DNA of 64,000 nucleotides from the NCBI RefSeq assembly GCF_018383905.1, contig NZ_JAGYWA010000001.1:515518-579517 (forward strand), read 5' to 3'. Each line of letters begins with the position of its first letter. Positions within the stretch are counted from its first letter, which is position 1. A model generated the notes under the pieces. The model was not told the DNA's origin. It worked only from the letters and a program-made list of their open reading frames with translations, and searched no databases. Shown here piece by piece: positions 26,766 through 34,258 of this stretch. Position numbers and translations under genes: made by a program. The DNA comes from Flavobacterium branchiicola. GTDB taxonomy: Bacteria; Bacteroidota; Bacteroidia; Flavobacteriales; Flavobacteriaceae.

Positions 26766-26978
26766 ATGGCAAAAGAACCATTCGCGGCAGAACTTACATC
26801 CATATGGATTGGAGGCTTATTTTTTTGGATTATAAAAGGATTTAAGGGAAAATTAACGGATCAATATATAGAGAAATATGAAATGAGAAATATCTGGGTT
26901 GGATATATAATAACTCTCATATTTATTTTCTCAATATTTTATATTATAGTCCGAAATGATATTAGACTAAAGGGGTAG
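26766..26978 (+). CDS. Small two-helix membrane protein, RHS-associated hypothetical
   Basis: 70 residues with hydrophobic segments at ~12-24 (SIWIGGLFFWIIK) and ~45-62 (WVGYIITLIFIFSIFYIIV) separated by a charged loop. I recognise no family. It follows the RHS immunity candidate by 157 bases on the same strand and sits between two copies of a short repeat. Small two-helix proteins of this type often accompany RHS loci, so it may be an orphan immunity gene or a remnant of an earlier toxin tip cassette; this is inference. It could also be non-functional. Confidence 0.55.
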   Translation: MAKEPFAAELTSIWIGGLFFWIIKGFKGKLTDQYIEKYEMRNIWVGYIITLIFIFSIFYIIVRNDIRLKG

Positions 26979-27006
26979 TATTTCAGATATTTTTCTAGTC
27001 AATAAG

Positions 27007-27030
27007 CCCGATAGCGCCGATTTGCAATCA
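27007..27030. repeat. Short direct repeat, copy 2 (CCCGATAGCGC type)
   Basis: CCCGATAGCGCCGATTTGCA begins the second copy of the unit at 26634-26657, in the same orientation, downstream of the 70-codon gene. Confidence 0.6.
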
Positions 27031-27076
27031 TAAGTGTTCGAAAAAATTAGACGAAATACAAATTATTATAAACAAA

Positions 27077-27118
27077 AAATGGGCTGAATCTAAAACAATT
27101 AGATTCAGCCCTTTTTGA
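27077..27118. terminator. Bidirectional terminator between the RHS locus and the XRE gene
   Basis: GGGCTGAATCTAA (27081-27093) pairs with 27099-27111 around a 5-base loop. T-rich tails exist on both strands, so it can end the RHS-side transcript and the minus-strand XRE gene. Confidence 0.88.
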
Positions 27119-27132
27119 TATAATTAAAAAAA

Positions 27133-27552
27133 CTATTTATCTTTTAATAGCTTCTCGAGATAAGTAATTTTCTCTTTTTCAGATTCTAACAAACGCTCGT
27201 AGAGTCTTCTGTTTTCGTCTACAACTTCCATCATTTTATCTAACGGATTGAACGAGCAGTTATTTGACTGAACCGCTCCATTGCTGTGGCTAAAATCATT
27301 ATCGTGAATGTTATTGAAATAATTAATCACGTTTTCTTCCGAAAAGTTTTTAATTGCTTCAACCGTTACGCCAAGAGCTTTGGCAACTTCTGCCAATTTT
27401 TCATCGTCGATAGTTTCGCTGTTTTCCATAGCCGATATTGCTTGTTGATTAGTGCCCAAGGCCACTGCAAGCGCATCCTGCTTCATGTCTCTTAATTCGC
27501 GAATACGGCTTATTTTTCGCCCTATATGATTTGGTTTTGTTAATGTGCTCAT
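27133..27552 (-). CDS. XRE family transcriptional regulator with C-terminal coiled coil
   Basis: 139 residues. Residues ~10-65 form a Cro/C1-type helix-turn-helix (IGRKISRIRELRDMKQDALA, then GTNQQAISAMENSE). The C-terminal ~45 residues (DENRRLYERLLESEKEKITY) are a Glu/Lys/Leu-rich coiled coil likely used for dimerisation. The HTH begins right after the start, so the ATG at 27552 is well supported. A -7 element lies only four bases upstream, suggesting a leaderless mRNA. The targets are unknown. Confidence 0.9.
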   Translation of the reverse strand: MSTLTKPNHIGRKISRIRELRDMKQDALAVALGTNQQAISAMENSETIDDEKLAEVAKALGVTVEAIKNFSEENVINYFNNIHDNDFSHSNGAVQSNNCSFNPLDKMMEVVDENRRLYERLLESEKEKITYLEKLLKDK

Positions 27553-27556
27553 ATTT

Positions 27557-27564
27557 CAAAGGTA
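27557..27564 (-). promoter_or_regulatory. -7 element abutting the XRE start codon
   Basis: The minus strand reads TACCTTTG (TANNTTTG), ending four bases before the ATG at 27552. Transcription would then start at or next to the A of ATG. Confidence 0.5.
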
Positions 27565-27781
27565 CTAATTAGGAATAAAAAAAATAAAGCAATCCGTAAA
27601 AAACATGTCAAATTTCGTCTTTTACAGCTCAAAATGATTTGTTACGGCAAACAATGTTATTTACTTGCGCCTTAAACAAAAGTACGATTTTTCATTCAAA
27701 ATAAAAAACCCCTATTACTCTGTTTACGAAAGATAATCAATTAAGTACAAAACTAATTAACCAACCTTAAAATTAAATGCT

Positions 27782-28105
27782 ATGATGGAATTAATTAAAA
27801 ATTTAAACGAAACTAAAAAATCTTATTCCGGGTTTTCAAAATCCGCCAATAACCAAAAAGGCTTTTATACGGCACAAATAGAGTTATTAAATTATCAGGA
27901 ACTAGGTTATCTAATAACCGATATGCTAAAATTATGCATTCTGGCACTCGATCAAAAAGCCAATAAAGGTGAAACAGAAAACCAAGATTCATCAATTAAT
28001 ATCAATTTGGTTTTAGCAATGGCACTTCAGCTTTTTCCTCTGGATGATTTTGAGCTTTTAAACGAAATCAATCAAAAACAAATTGCAGATTCTGAAATAA
28101 AATAA
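27782..28105 (+). CDS. Small hypothetical protein
   Basis: 107 residues that I do not recognise. It has no signal peptide or membrane segment. The N-terminal half is polar (LNETKKSYSGFSKSANNQKG). The second half has amphipathic, probably helical stretches (YQELGYLITDMLKLCILAL, then INLVLAMALQLFPLDDFELL). It starts ATG-ATG at 27782, preceded by an A-rich leader. It is divergent from the XRE regulator, 229 bases away, so it could be that regulator's target, though nothing in the sequence proves this. Confidence 0.6.
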   Translation: MMELIKNLNETKKSYSGFSKSANNQKGFYTAQIELLNYQELGYLITDMLKLCILALDQKANKGETENQDSSININLVLAMALQLFPLDDFELLNEINQKQIADSEIK

Positions 28106-28130
28106 TTCTCATACGTGCTGAGTGTAATCA

Positions 28131-28273
28131 TTTTAAACACATAGAAACATAGATTATTACATATTGCTAAAAAGATTAAAAAAAGAAACTAGTTTCTTAC
28201 ACATAGCTATGTTTGTTAATGCAAGTGAAACGCCTTTTTTAGACAAAGAAAGCTATGTTTCTATGTGTTAAAA
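28131..28273. repeat. Inverted-repeat element with ACACATAGAAACATAG arms
   Basis: Arms 28131-28152 and 28253-28273 are near-perfect complements (one T length difference), about 100 bases apart. A related internal fragment, ACACATAGCTATGTTT, lies near 28200. No coding potential was seen. The arm resembles palindromes I remember from other flavobacterial intergenic regions. Confidence 0.65.
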
Positions 28274-28348
28274 GTTTTTAAAAAAAACAACGAGTCCTTT
28301 TTCTGTATTTGCGATACAAAAAGAACTAAAAACAATTATATGCAAACA

Positions 28349-28382
28349 AAAACGGCGTTCAGATTTGAACGCCGTTTTTTAT
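28349..28382 (-). terminator. Terminator of the mutY-ssb-gldE-gldD cluster
   Basis: AACGGCGTTCA pairs across a 3-5 base loop with TGAACGCCGTT. T-rich tails lie on both strands, six bases beyond the gldD stop on the minus strand. Confidence 0.9.
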
Positions 28383-28387
28383 CTCTT

Positions 28388-28948
28388 TTATTTCCACTTC
28401 AAGGTTTCCATAATACGCTGCATATCATTTTTGATATAACTTGCCGCCGGCATAACCGAATCGAAATTGGGTTTGGCATAAAAATAAACCGAACCTGTTA
28501 TAAAGTGTTTTGTACTGTCTGTAACGTAAAACTGTGAGTTTGTAGCCGCGTTTCCGTCTACTTGGTAAAACATTCCATACACCTTTTTTTCGGGGTTTAA
28601 ATACGGTTGCTCCAGAATATCATCGGCTTTTATTACGTGCTCGTAGGTTAGTTTTTGAGCATCTTTCAATAGTTTTTCAATATCGCCGTGAACTGGTTTA
28701 TAAGTCAGATAAATAGTGGCTTTCATTTTTGGATAGGTAATCGCAAATCCGCAGTTTTTCTCGCCTTTTATAGTCGCATCTTCATTCATATCAAAAGCAA
28801 AAGGACAATCATTTTCAAAATGAACATATTTTGCTTCGGGATAATCTAAACGTAAAAAACTTGCCGGTTTTGGCAACACATCATCTTTACAACTTACAAC
28901 AGTTAATGCCAGTAAAACTACCGCTGCCGAAATTATCTTTTTTAACAT
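28388..28948 (-). CDS. gldD: Gliding motility lipoprotein GldD
   Basis: 186 residues. The type II signal peptide ends in TVVSC (Cys near residue 20). The mature part begins KDDVLPKPASFLRLDYPEAKY and contains a Cys pair (NDCPFAF and KNCGFAI), matching GldD of gliding flavobacteria. GldD is required for gliding and for function of the type IX secretion machinery, though its exact role is unknown. It is last in the cluster, one base after gldE, so the two are translationally linked. Its presence implies a gliding, T9SS-bearing organism. Confidence 0.93.
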   Translation of the reverse strand: MLKKIISAAVVLLALTVVSCKDDVLPKPASFLRLDYPEAKYVHFENDCPFAFDMNEDATIKGEKNCGFAITYPKMKATIYLTYKPVHGDIEKLLKDAQKLTYEHVIKADDILEQPYLNPEKKVYGMFYQVDGNAATNSQFYVTDSTKHFITGSVYFYAKPNFDSVMPAASYIKNDMQRIMETLKWK

Positions 28949-28949
28949 C

Positions 28950-30245
28950 TTAATCTATTGTTACTTTTATTTGTTTTACACGCTTTTTATCGACTGTTTC
29001 TATGGTAAAAAGACAGTTTTCGAACGCTATTTTTTGATCTTTTTTAGGGAAATTACCCAAAATCTCGAGTATAAATCCTGCCAGCGTTTCGGCTTCGCCT
29101 TTACGGGTATCAAAAACATCTTCGTCAACATCTACAATTCTGTAGAAATCTTTCAGGTTGATCTTTCCTTCAAACAGAAAATTCTTTTCATCTATTTGCG
29201 AGAAGTTCAGATTTTCGTCATCAAACTCGTCGCTTATATCCCCTACTATTTCCTCAATAACGTCTTCTAAAGATACCAAACCTGAGGTTCCGCCATATTC
29301 ATCGACTACAATTGCCAAATGGCTTTTAAGACTCTGAAAATCCTTTAATAAGTTGTCCAGTTTTTTATTCTCGGGAACAAAAAAGGCTTTTCGCATTAAA
29401 GACGGCCAGTCAAATTCTTCTTTATCAATATGAGGCAATAAATCTTTCACAAACAAAACGCCTTCAATCTGGTCTATATTGTCTCTGTAAACCGGAATTC
29501 TGGAAAATCCTTTGTCTATAATTTTAGGACAAATAGCCGAAAATGGTTCTGAAATTTCCAGGGCAAAAATATCAATCCTGGGGCTCATAACCTGTTTGGT
29601 ATCTGTGTTACCAAAAGAAACGATTCCTTCCAGAATTTTCTGTTCCTCGGTTGATGTTCCTTCAGAATCCGTAAGTTCCAACGCCTGAGAAAGCTGATTT
29701 ATTGAGAAATTATTTTTCTGTTTCCCTAATTTATTGTGCAAATATAAGGTAACGCTGCGCATGGGCAAGCTTATTGGCGAGAGTAATTTGTCCAGAAGAG
29801 CGATTGGATACGCTACTCTTTTGGCGAATTTTATATTGTTTCGGCTGGCGTAAACCTTTGGTAAAACTTCGGCAAACAGCAAAATCAAAAAAGTTACGAG
29901 AATAACTTCAAGAATGAATTTTAAAACCGGCGAATCTATATTCGAAAATATATTTCGTCCTATAAAAGAGAATAAAATAACAACTCCAATGTTTAAGAAA
30001 TTATTTGCTACTAAAAGCGTAGCCAGTAATTTTTTGGGTTTGTCTAAAAGATTGGAAATAATTTTTCCTTTAGAGAGATTTTCCTGCAAGGTTTCATCAA
30101 TATCTTTTTGAGACAAAGAGAAAAATGCAACTTCGGCACCTGAAACAATCGCCGATAAGAGTAACAAGATAAATATTCCGACAAAACCAATAATCAAATT
30201 GGCGTCAAATGTGGTATTAAGAAATAAACTGGGCTCTGGGTCCAA
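28950..30245 (-). CDS. gldE: Gliding motility-associated membrane protein GldE (CNNM/CBS)
   Basis: 431 residues. An N-terminal CNNM/DUF21 region with about four hydrophobic segments (residues ~15-140, e.g. VGIFILLLLSAIVSGAEVAFFS) is followed by a CBS-domain pair (MSPRIDIFALE, VDEYGGTSGLVSLEDVIEEIVGDI) and a C-terminal CorC/HlyC domain. The overall fold is that of CorC-type transport-associated proteins. In flavobacteria this gene is gldE, partner of gldD, and its extra copies can partly compensate gldD defects. It lies 23 bases after ssb. Confidence 0.92.
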   Translation of the reverse strand: MDPEPSLFLNTTFDANLIIGFVGIFILLLLSAIVSGAEVAFFSLSQKDIDETLQENLSKGKIISNLLDKPKKLLATLLVANNFLNIGVVILFSFIGRNIFSNIDSPVLKFILEVILVTFLILLFAEVLPKVYASRNNIKFAKRVAYPIALLDKLLSPISLPMRSVTLYLHNKLGKQKNNFSINQLSQALELTDSEGTSTEEQKILEGIVSFGNTDTKQVMSPRIDIFALEISEPFSAICPKIIDKGFSRIPVYRDNIDQIEGVLFVKDLLPHIDKEEFDWPSLMRKAFFVPENKKLDNLLKDFQSLKSHLAIVVDEYGGTSGLVSLEDVIEEIVGDISDEFDDENLNFSQIDEKNFLFEGKINLKDFYRIVDVDEDVFDTRKGEAETLAGFILEILGNFPKKDQKIAFENCLFTIETVDKKRVKQIKVTID

Positions 30246-30268
30246 ATTAAAAAAGATTAATTAAACAA

Positions 30269-30709
30269 TCAAAAAGGCAGGTCGTTTATAGGCAGGCCTT
30301 CATTCGTTGCGTCAAAGGTAGTATTTTTTGCGGCTTCTTGTTCTTGATTCGGTTTATGATTTCCGGTTTCTTTTTTGGTAGTCAGGAAGGTAAACTCAGT
30401 AACCTGAATTTCGGTAGTATATTTTGTTGTACCATCTTCAGCTTGCCACTGACGGGATTTTATACGTCCTTCGATGTAAATCTTATCTCCTTTTGATAAA
30501 TATTTTTCGCAAATTTCTGCCGCTTTATTGCGTACAACTAAATTATGCCACTCTGTTGAAGTTATTTTTTCGTTGGTTGTCTTATTAATATAAACTTCAT
30601 TTGTAGCCAGCTGAAAACGCCCTATGCAATTTCCGCCATCAAAATAATGCATTTTTACATCATCTCCTAAATGGCCAATTAGCATTACCTTATTTAATGT
30701 TCCGTTCAT
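30269..30709 (-). CDS. ssb: Single-stranded DNA-binding protein
   Basis: 146 residues. The OB-fold is at ~1-110 (MNGTLNKVMLIGHLGDDVKM, then SKGDKIYIEGRIKSRQWQ), with a short polar linker and the acidic tip INDLPF that recruits replication and repair proteins. It is somewhat shorter in the linker than E. coli SSB. It lies downstream of mutY with its own -7 element in the gap, and upstream of gldE, the arrangement described in gliding flavobacteria. Confidence 0.95.
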   Translation of the reverse strand: MNGTLNKVMLIGHLGDDVKMHYFDGGNCIGRFQLATNEVYINKTTNEKITSTEWHNLVVRNKAAEICEKYLSKGDKIYIEGRIKSRQWQAEDGTTKYTTEIQVTEFTFLTTKKETGNHKPNQEQEAAKNTTFDATNEGLPINDLPF

Positions 30710-30731
30710 AGTTTTTAAGTCGTATTTCTAC

Positions 30732-30739
30732 CAAAGATA
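30732..30739 (-). promoter_or_regulatory. -7 element for ssb-gldE-gldD
   Basis: The minus strand reads TATCTTTG (TANNTTTG), 22 bases before the ssb ATG and inside the short mutY-ssb gap. This suggests that ssb and the gld genes can be transcribed independently of mutY. Confidence 0.5.
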
Positions 30740-30746
30740 CATTTTT

Positions 30747-31793
30747 TTAGCAATTTATTTCCTGCTTTTCAATAAAATTATAAATCACAATTGGAAACGG
30801 AAATTTTTTTAACTCACTGACAACCAAACCGTTTTCGATTTTTTCAGCAATTTTAATTTTCCAGAACTGAATATGAAGGTGTTGATGCGAAAGTTTATGA
30901 ACTACAGTCGCTTCATCGCATCCTTCTATACCTATTATATTATATGTAGAAAATATGTCGTTTTGAACTGCATTTGAAACGGTCGTAAAATCGGCAATAT
31001 CAGTGGTTTCAAAAAGCGGAAATTCATATAAATTATGCCAGATTCCTTTTGCTTCTCTTTTTTGTATTAAAGTATTTCCTAAAATATCTTCCAGAATCAA
31101 GTAATTAAAGAAACGGTTGGTCACTTTTGTCTTTTTTAATTTTACAGGCAATGCAGCTACTTTCTTTTTTTGAAGAGCGGCACAACTTTCATTAAAATCA
31201 CAAACTTTACAATCCGGACTTTTAGGCACGCACTGCAAAGCACCAAACTCCATTATGGCCTGATTAAAGATTGCGGGGTTATCTTTTGGCATTAATTCAA
31301 ATGCCAGTTCGGTAAATTCTTTTTTGGTTGCCGGCAGAGCAATATCTGATTCTATATCAAAATAACGGGAAAGAACCCTGAAAACATTTCCATCTACAAC
31401 AGGAACGGCTTCATTATAGGAGAAAGAAGCAATTGCGGCGGCGGTATATTCCCCTACTCCTTTTAATTTTAGTAATTCTTTATAATTTTCAGGAAAAACT
31501 CCATTTAGCTCATTTGCGACATATTGAGCCGTTTTATGCAAATTTCGGGCACGAGAATAATACCCTAAACCCTGCCAAAGTTTCAAAACTTGCTCTTCTG
31601 AGGCATTTGCAAGATGAAAGACTGTAGGAAATTCTTTCGTAAACGAAAAAAAATAAGGCATTCCTTGTACAACTCGCGTTTGCTGAAGCATAATTTCTGA
31701 GAGCCAAATCAGGTAAGGATCGGTCGTATTTCGCCATGGCAAATCACGTTTGTTTTGTAAATACCAATTTACCAATATGTTATGAAAATTCAT
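30747..31793 (-). CDS. mutY: A/G-specific adenine glycosylase MutY
   Basis: 348 residues from MNFHNILVNWYLQ. The frame is open seven codons further to 31814, but a -7 element at 31812-31819 makes the inner ATG the better choice. It has RDLPWR, catalytic Glu in SEIMLQQTRV, the helix-hairpin-helix LKGVGEYTAAAI with catalytic Asp in PVVDGNV, and an iron-sulfur loop with Cys spacing C-x6-C-x2-C-x5-C (CVPKSPDCKVCDFNESC). The C-terminal ~120 residues are the MutT-like 8-oxoG recognition domain. It removes A mispaired with 8-oxoG. Confidence 0.95.
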   Translation of the reverse strand: MNFHNILVNWYLQNKRDLPWRNTTDPYLIWLSEIMLQQTRVVQGMPYFFSFTKEFPTVFHLANASEEQVLKLWQGLGYYSRARNLHKTAQYVANELNGVFPENYKELLKLKGVGEYTAAAIASFSYNEAVPVVDGNVFRVLSRYFDIESDIALPATKKEFTELAFELMPKDNPAIFNQAIMEFGALQCVPKSPDCKVCDFNESCAALQKKKVAALPVKLKKTKVTNRFFNYLILEDILGNTLIQKREAKGIWHNLYEFPLFETTDIADFTTVSNAVQNDIFSTYNIIGIEGCDEATVVHKLSHQHLHIQFWKIKIAEKIENGLVVSELKKFPFPIVIYNFIEKQEINC

Positions 31794-31811
31794 CGTAAAA
31801 TACTTAGAATA

Positions 31812-31819
31812 CAAAAGTA
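31812..31819 (-). promoter_or_regulatory. -7 element for mutY
   Basis: The minus strand reads TACTTTTG (TANNTTTG), 18 bases upstream of the chosen mutY ATG. No good -33 partner was seen. Confidence 0.5.
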
Positions 31820-31852
31820 AATGTTTATGTAATTAAAATTTAACGAATTAGC

Positions 31853-31884
31853 TTGATTAATTATTTTTTTAATTCCTATATTTG
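31853..31884 (+). promoter_or_regulatory. Promoter of the HU gene
   Basis: TTG (31853-31855), 21 bases, then TATATTTG (31877-31884) fits the Bacteroidota -33/-7 consensus, 49 bases before the HU ATG. Confidence 0.75.
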
Positions 31885-31933
31885 CAAACTCAAAAAAATA
31901 GTACATCATTTATAAAATAAAATAGGAAAGAAA

Positions 31934-32224
31934 ATGACGAAAGCAGATATCGTAGCGAAAATTTCAGAAAAACTAGGTCTTGAAAAAGGAGATGTTCAAG
32001 CAACAGTAGAAACTTTTATGGAAGAAGTTAAGACTTCATTAGAAACTGGTGACAATGTTTACCTAAGAGGTTTCGGAAGCTTTATCGTTAAAACCAGAGC
32101 TGAAAAGACTGGAAGAAACATTTCTAAAAATACTACAATTAAAATTCCAGCGCACAACATTCCTGCATTTAAACCTGCAAAAGTTTTTGTAGAAGGAGTA
32201 AAAACGAACAACGAAGCAAAATAA
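31934..32224 (+). CDS. HU family DNA-binding protein
   Basis: 96 residues. The whole length matches HU/IHF: MTKADIVAKISEKLGL at the N terminus, the VYLRGFGSFIVKTR core and the RNISKNTTIKIPAHNIPAFKPAK arm that wraps DNA. It is a nucleoid protein that bends DNA. A short Lys/Asn tail follows. A good promoter precedes it, and the 30-codon basic gene follows 31 bases after the stop, probably in the same transcript. Confidence 0.96.
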   Translation: MTKADIVAKISEKLGLEKGDVQATVETFMEEVKTSLETGDNVYLRGFGSFIVKTRAEKTGRNISKNTTIKIPAHNIPAFKPAKVFVEGVKTNNEAK

Positions 32225-32255
32225 TACTATTAATTAACATAAAATCTGACACGAT

Positions 32256-32348
32256 ATGCCAAGTGGTAAAAAAAGAAAGAGACATAAGGTAGCTACTCAC
32301 AAACGTAAAAAAAGAGCGAGAGCTAACCGTCACAAGAAGAAAAAGTAG
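32256..32348 (+). CDS. 30-residue highly basic protein (possible ribosomal protein)
   Basis: The ATG at 32256 opens 30 codons: MPSGKKRKRHKVATHKRKKR followed by ARANRHKKKK, then TAG. More than half of the residues are Lys or Arg and four are His. It lies between HU and RNase G, downstream of the HU promoter, and its stop codon lies in the stem of a strong terminator, as expected for a real transcript end. Tiny proteins of this composition are usually ribosomal or rRNA-binding. Small extra ribosomal proteins exist in Bacteroidota (for example bL38, described in a Flavobacterium ribosome structure), but I cannot confirm identity from sequence alone. Confidence 0.75.
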   Translation: MPSGKKRKRHKVATHKRKKRARANRHKKKK

Positions 32349-32368
32349 TTTTAAACTACTTTTTTCTT
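32339..32368 (+). terminator. Terminator overlapping the stop of the 30-residue basic gene
   Basis: AAAAGTAGTTT pairs with AAACTACTTTT, the stop codon TAG lies inside the left arm, and a T-rich tail follows. It ends the HU/basic-protein transcript. Confidence 0.8.
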
Positions 32369-32519
32369 TTTAACGTTCATTGAAATTGAAAAAAAGACTG
32401 AAGAGAGAAAAGAAAAAAGAATATAGACAAAATCTATTTTCTCTACTCTATTCTCTATTAATCTTCTTTTCTCCGGGTTAATACCTGTTAAAAAAATTGT
32501 TTAATCCATCTGTAGATAA

Positions 32520-32550
32520 GATTTTAGATTTTAGATTTCAGATTTTAGGT
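32520..32550. repeat. AT-rich short tandem repeat (GATTTTA units)
   Basis: Three to four imperfect copies of GATTTTA/GATTTCA occur between the terminator and the RNase G gene. A related array lies at 52494-52545. Confidence 0.55.
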
Positions 32551-32615
32551 TCTTTGTAATCTATATTCTTTTCTCTTAATTCTATTTTCTGAAAAAACAG
32601 ATAAAAATTTACAGT

Positions 32616-34160
32616 GTGAATAAAGAATTAATCATTAGATCTAGTTCTGAAGCCGTAGATTTTGCCTTATTAAAAGATGGAAAACTAATTGAATTACACA
32701 AAGAAGAAGAGAAAAGCAACTTTCAGGTTGGTGATATTTTTATTGCCAAAATCAGAAAACCAGTTGCAGGACTTAATGCTGCTTTTGTAAACGTAGGCTT
32801 TGAAAAAGATGCCTTTTTACATTATCACGATTTGGGTCCAAACTTAGCTTCCCAACTGAAATTCATAAAACTTGTAAGCGCAGGTAAATTAAAAGATTTC
32901 TCCCTAAAAACCTTTCAGTTTGAAAAAGAGATTGACAAAGATGGCATCATTACTGATATTTTAAGTGCCAATCAATCTGTTTTAGTTCAAGTAGTTAAAG
33001 AACCTATATCTACCAAAGGCCCAAGAATAAGTGCTGAGCTTTCATTGGCTGGAAGATTTATCGTTCTAGTTCCTTTTTCTGATCGTGTTTCTATTTCTCA
33101 AAAAATAGAAGACAAAAAAGAAAAGGATCGTCTAAAAAAACTTGTTCTATCGATCAAACCTAAAGGATTTGGTGTTATTGTTCGTACAGTAGCCGAAGGC
33201 AAAAACGTAGCCGAATTAGAAAAAGATTTGCAGAACCTGCTTGGCAGATGGACTGCAATGTGTAAAAAATTACCAACTGCTCATCATCCATCAAAAGTAT
33301 TAGGAGAGCTTAACAGAGCTTCTTCAATATTAAGAGATGTATTTAATGATACCTTTAGTGGTATTCAAATAGATGACGAAGAGTTGTACCATCAAACGAA
33401 GGAATATCTGCAAGAAATTGCACCTTCAAAACAATCGATTGTTAAGTTTTATCAATCAAATGATACTCCCATTTTCGAGAAATACAATATAGAGAGACAA
33501 ATCAAAACTTCTTTTGGCAGAACTGTTTCCATGAGTAAAGGTGCTTATCTTATCATTGAACATACAGAAGCTCTTCACGTTATAGACGTAAACAGCGGAA
33601 ACCGTTCAAACAAAGCAACCAACCAGGAAGATACCGCCATGGAAGTGAATATGATTGCCGCAGCAGAAATCGCAAGACAACTACGTCTTCGAGATATGGG
33701 CGGAATAATCGTAGTTGATTTTATCGATATGTCTAATCCTGAAAACAGGAAAGTCCTGTTCGACTTCTTGCGAGAAGAAATGAGCGACGATAAAGCAAAA
33801 CATAAAATATTACCGCCGAGTAAATTTGGTTTGGTCCAAATTACAAGACAGCGCGTAAGACCAGAAGTTAATATTAAAACCAGAGAAGAAGATCCTAACA
33901 AAGAAAATGGCGAAATTGAAGCGCCAATTTTAATTATTGATAAGATCACCTCCGATTTAGAAAGACTTTTAAAAACCCACAATAAAGTTGTGCTTAACAC
34001 ACATCCGTTTGTGGCTGCATACCTCAGCAAAGGTTTTCCATCATTACGTTCAAAATGGTTTTTTGAACATAAGAAATGGGTGAAAATCATACCTCGTGAC
34101 GCTTACACGTACTTAGAATACCATTTCTATGATAAAAAAGGAAATGTTATTTCAGAATAA
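32616..34160 (+). CDS. rng: Ribonuclease G (Rne/Rng family)
   Basis: 514 residues with a GTG start (MNKELIIRSSSEAVDFALL). The S1 RNA-binding domain (~residues 38-130, IFIAKIRKPVAGLNAAFVNVG) is followed by the 5'-sensor/RNase H region and the DNase I-like catalytic core with metal-binding Asp residues in HVIDVNSGN and GGIIVVDFIDM. The long C-terminal scaffold of RNase E is absent, so it is of RNase G type. It processes rRNA and decays mRNA in the cytosol. It has its own terminator. Confidence 0.93.
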   Translation: MNKELIIRSSSEAVDFALLKDGKLIELHKEEEKSNFQVGDIFIAKIRKPVAGLNAAFVNVGFEKDAFLHYHDLGPNLASQLKFIKLVSAGKLKDFSLKTFQFEKEIDKDGIITDILSANQSVLVQVVKEPISTKGPRISAELSLAGRFIVLVPFSDRVSISQKIEDKKEKDRLKKLVLSIKPKGFGVIVRTVAEGKNVAELEKDLQNLLGRWTAMCKKLPTAHHPSKVLGELNRASSILRDVFNDTFSGIQIDDEELYHQTKEYLQEIAPSKQSIVKFYQSNDTPIFEKYNIERQIKTSFGRTVSMSKGAYLIIEHTEALHVIDVNSGNRSNKATNQEDTAMEVNMIAAAEIARQLRLRDMGGIIVVDFIDMSNPENRKVLFDFLREEMSDDKAKHKILPPSKFGLVQITRQRVRPEVNIKTREEDPNKENGEIEAPILIIDKITSDLERLLKTHNKVVLNTHPFVAAYLSKGFPSLRSKWFFEHKKWVKIIPRDAYTYLEYHFYDKKGNVISE

Positions 34161-34164
34161 AAAC

Positions 34165-34197
34165 AAAACCGCCTCTCGAAAGATTGGCGGTTTTTTT
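34165..34197 (+). terminator. Terminator of rng
   Basis: AAACCGCC and GGCGGTTT close a stem over a loop of about a dozen bases, followed by seven T. The stop codon of rng is just upstream. Confidence 0.85.
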
Positions 34198-34258
34198 GTT
34201 TCTAAACGACAGCTAAAAATATTATTTTTCTTACTTTTACAGGCTAAATTATGTTATA

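Noticed and set aside
28265..28537. A 90-codon plus-strand frame
   Set aside because: It spans the terminator and runs antisense to gldD.
33575..34090. A 171-codon reading frame on the minus strand
   Set aside because: It is entirely antisense to the conserved catalytic part of rng and has no family features.
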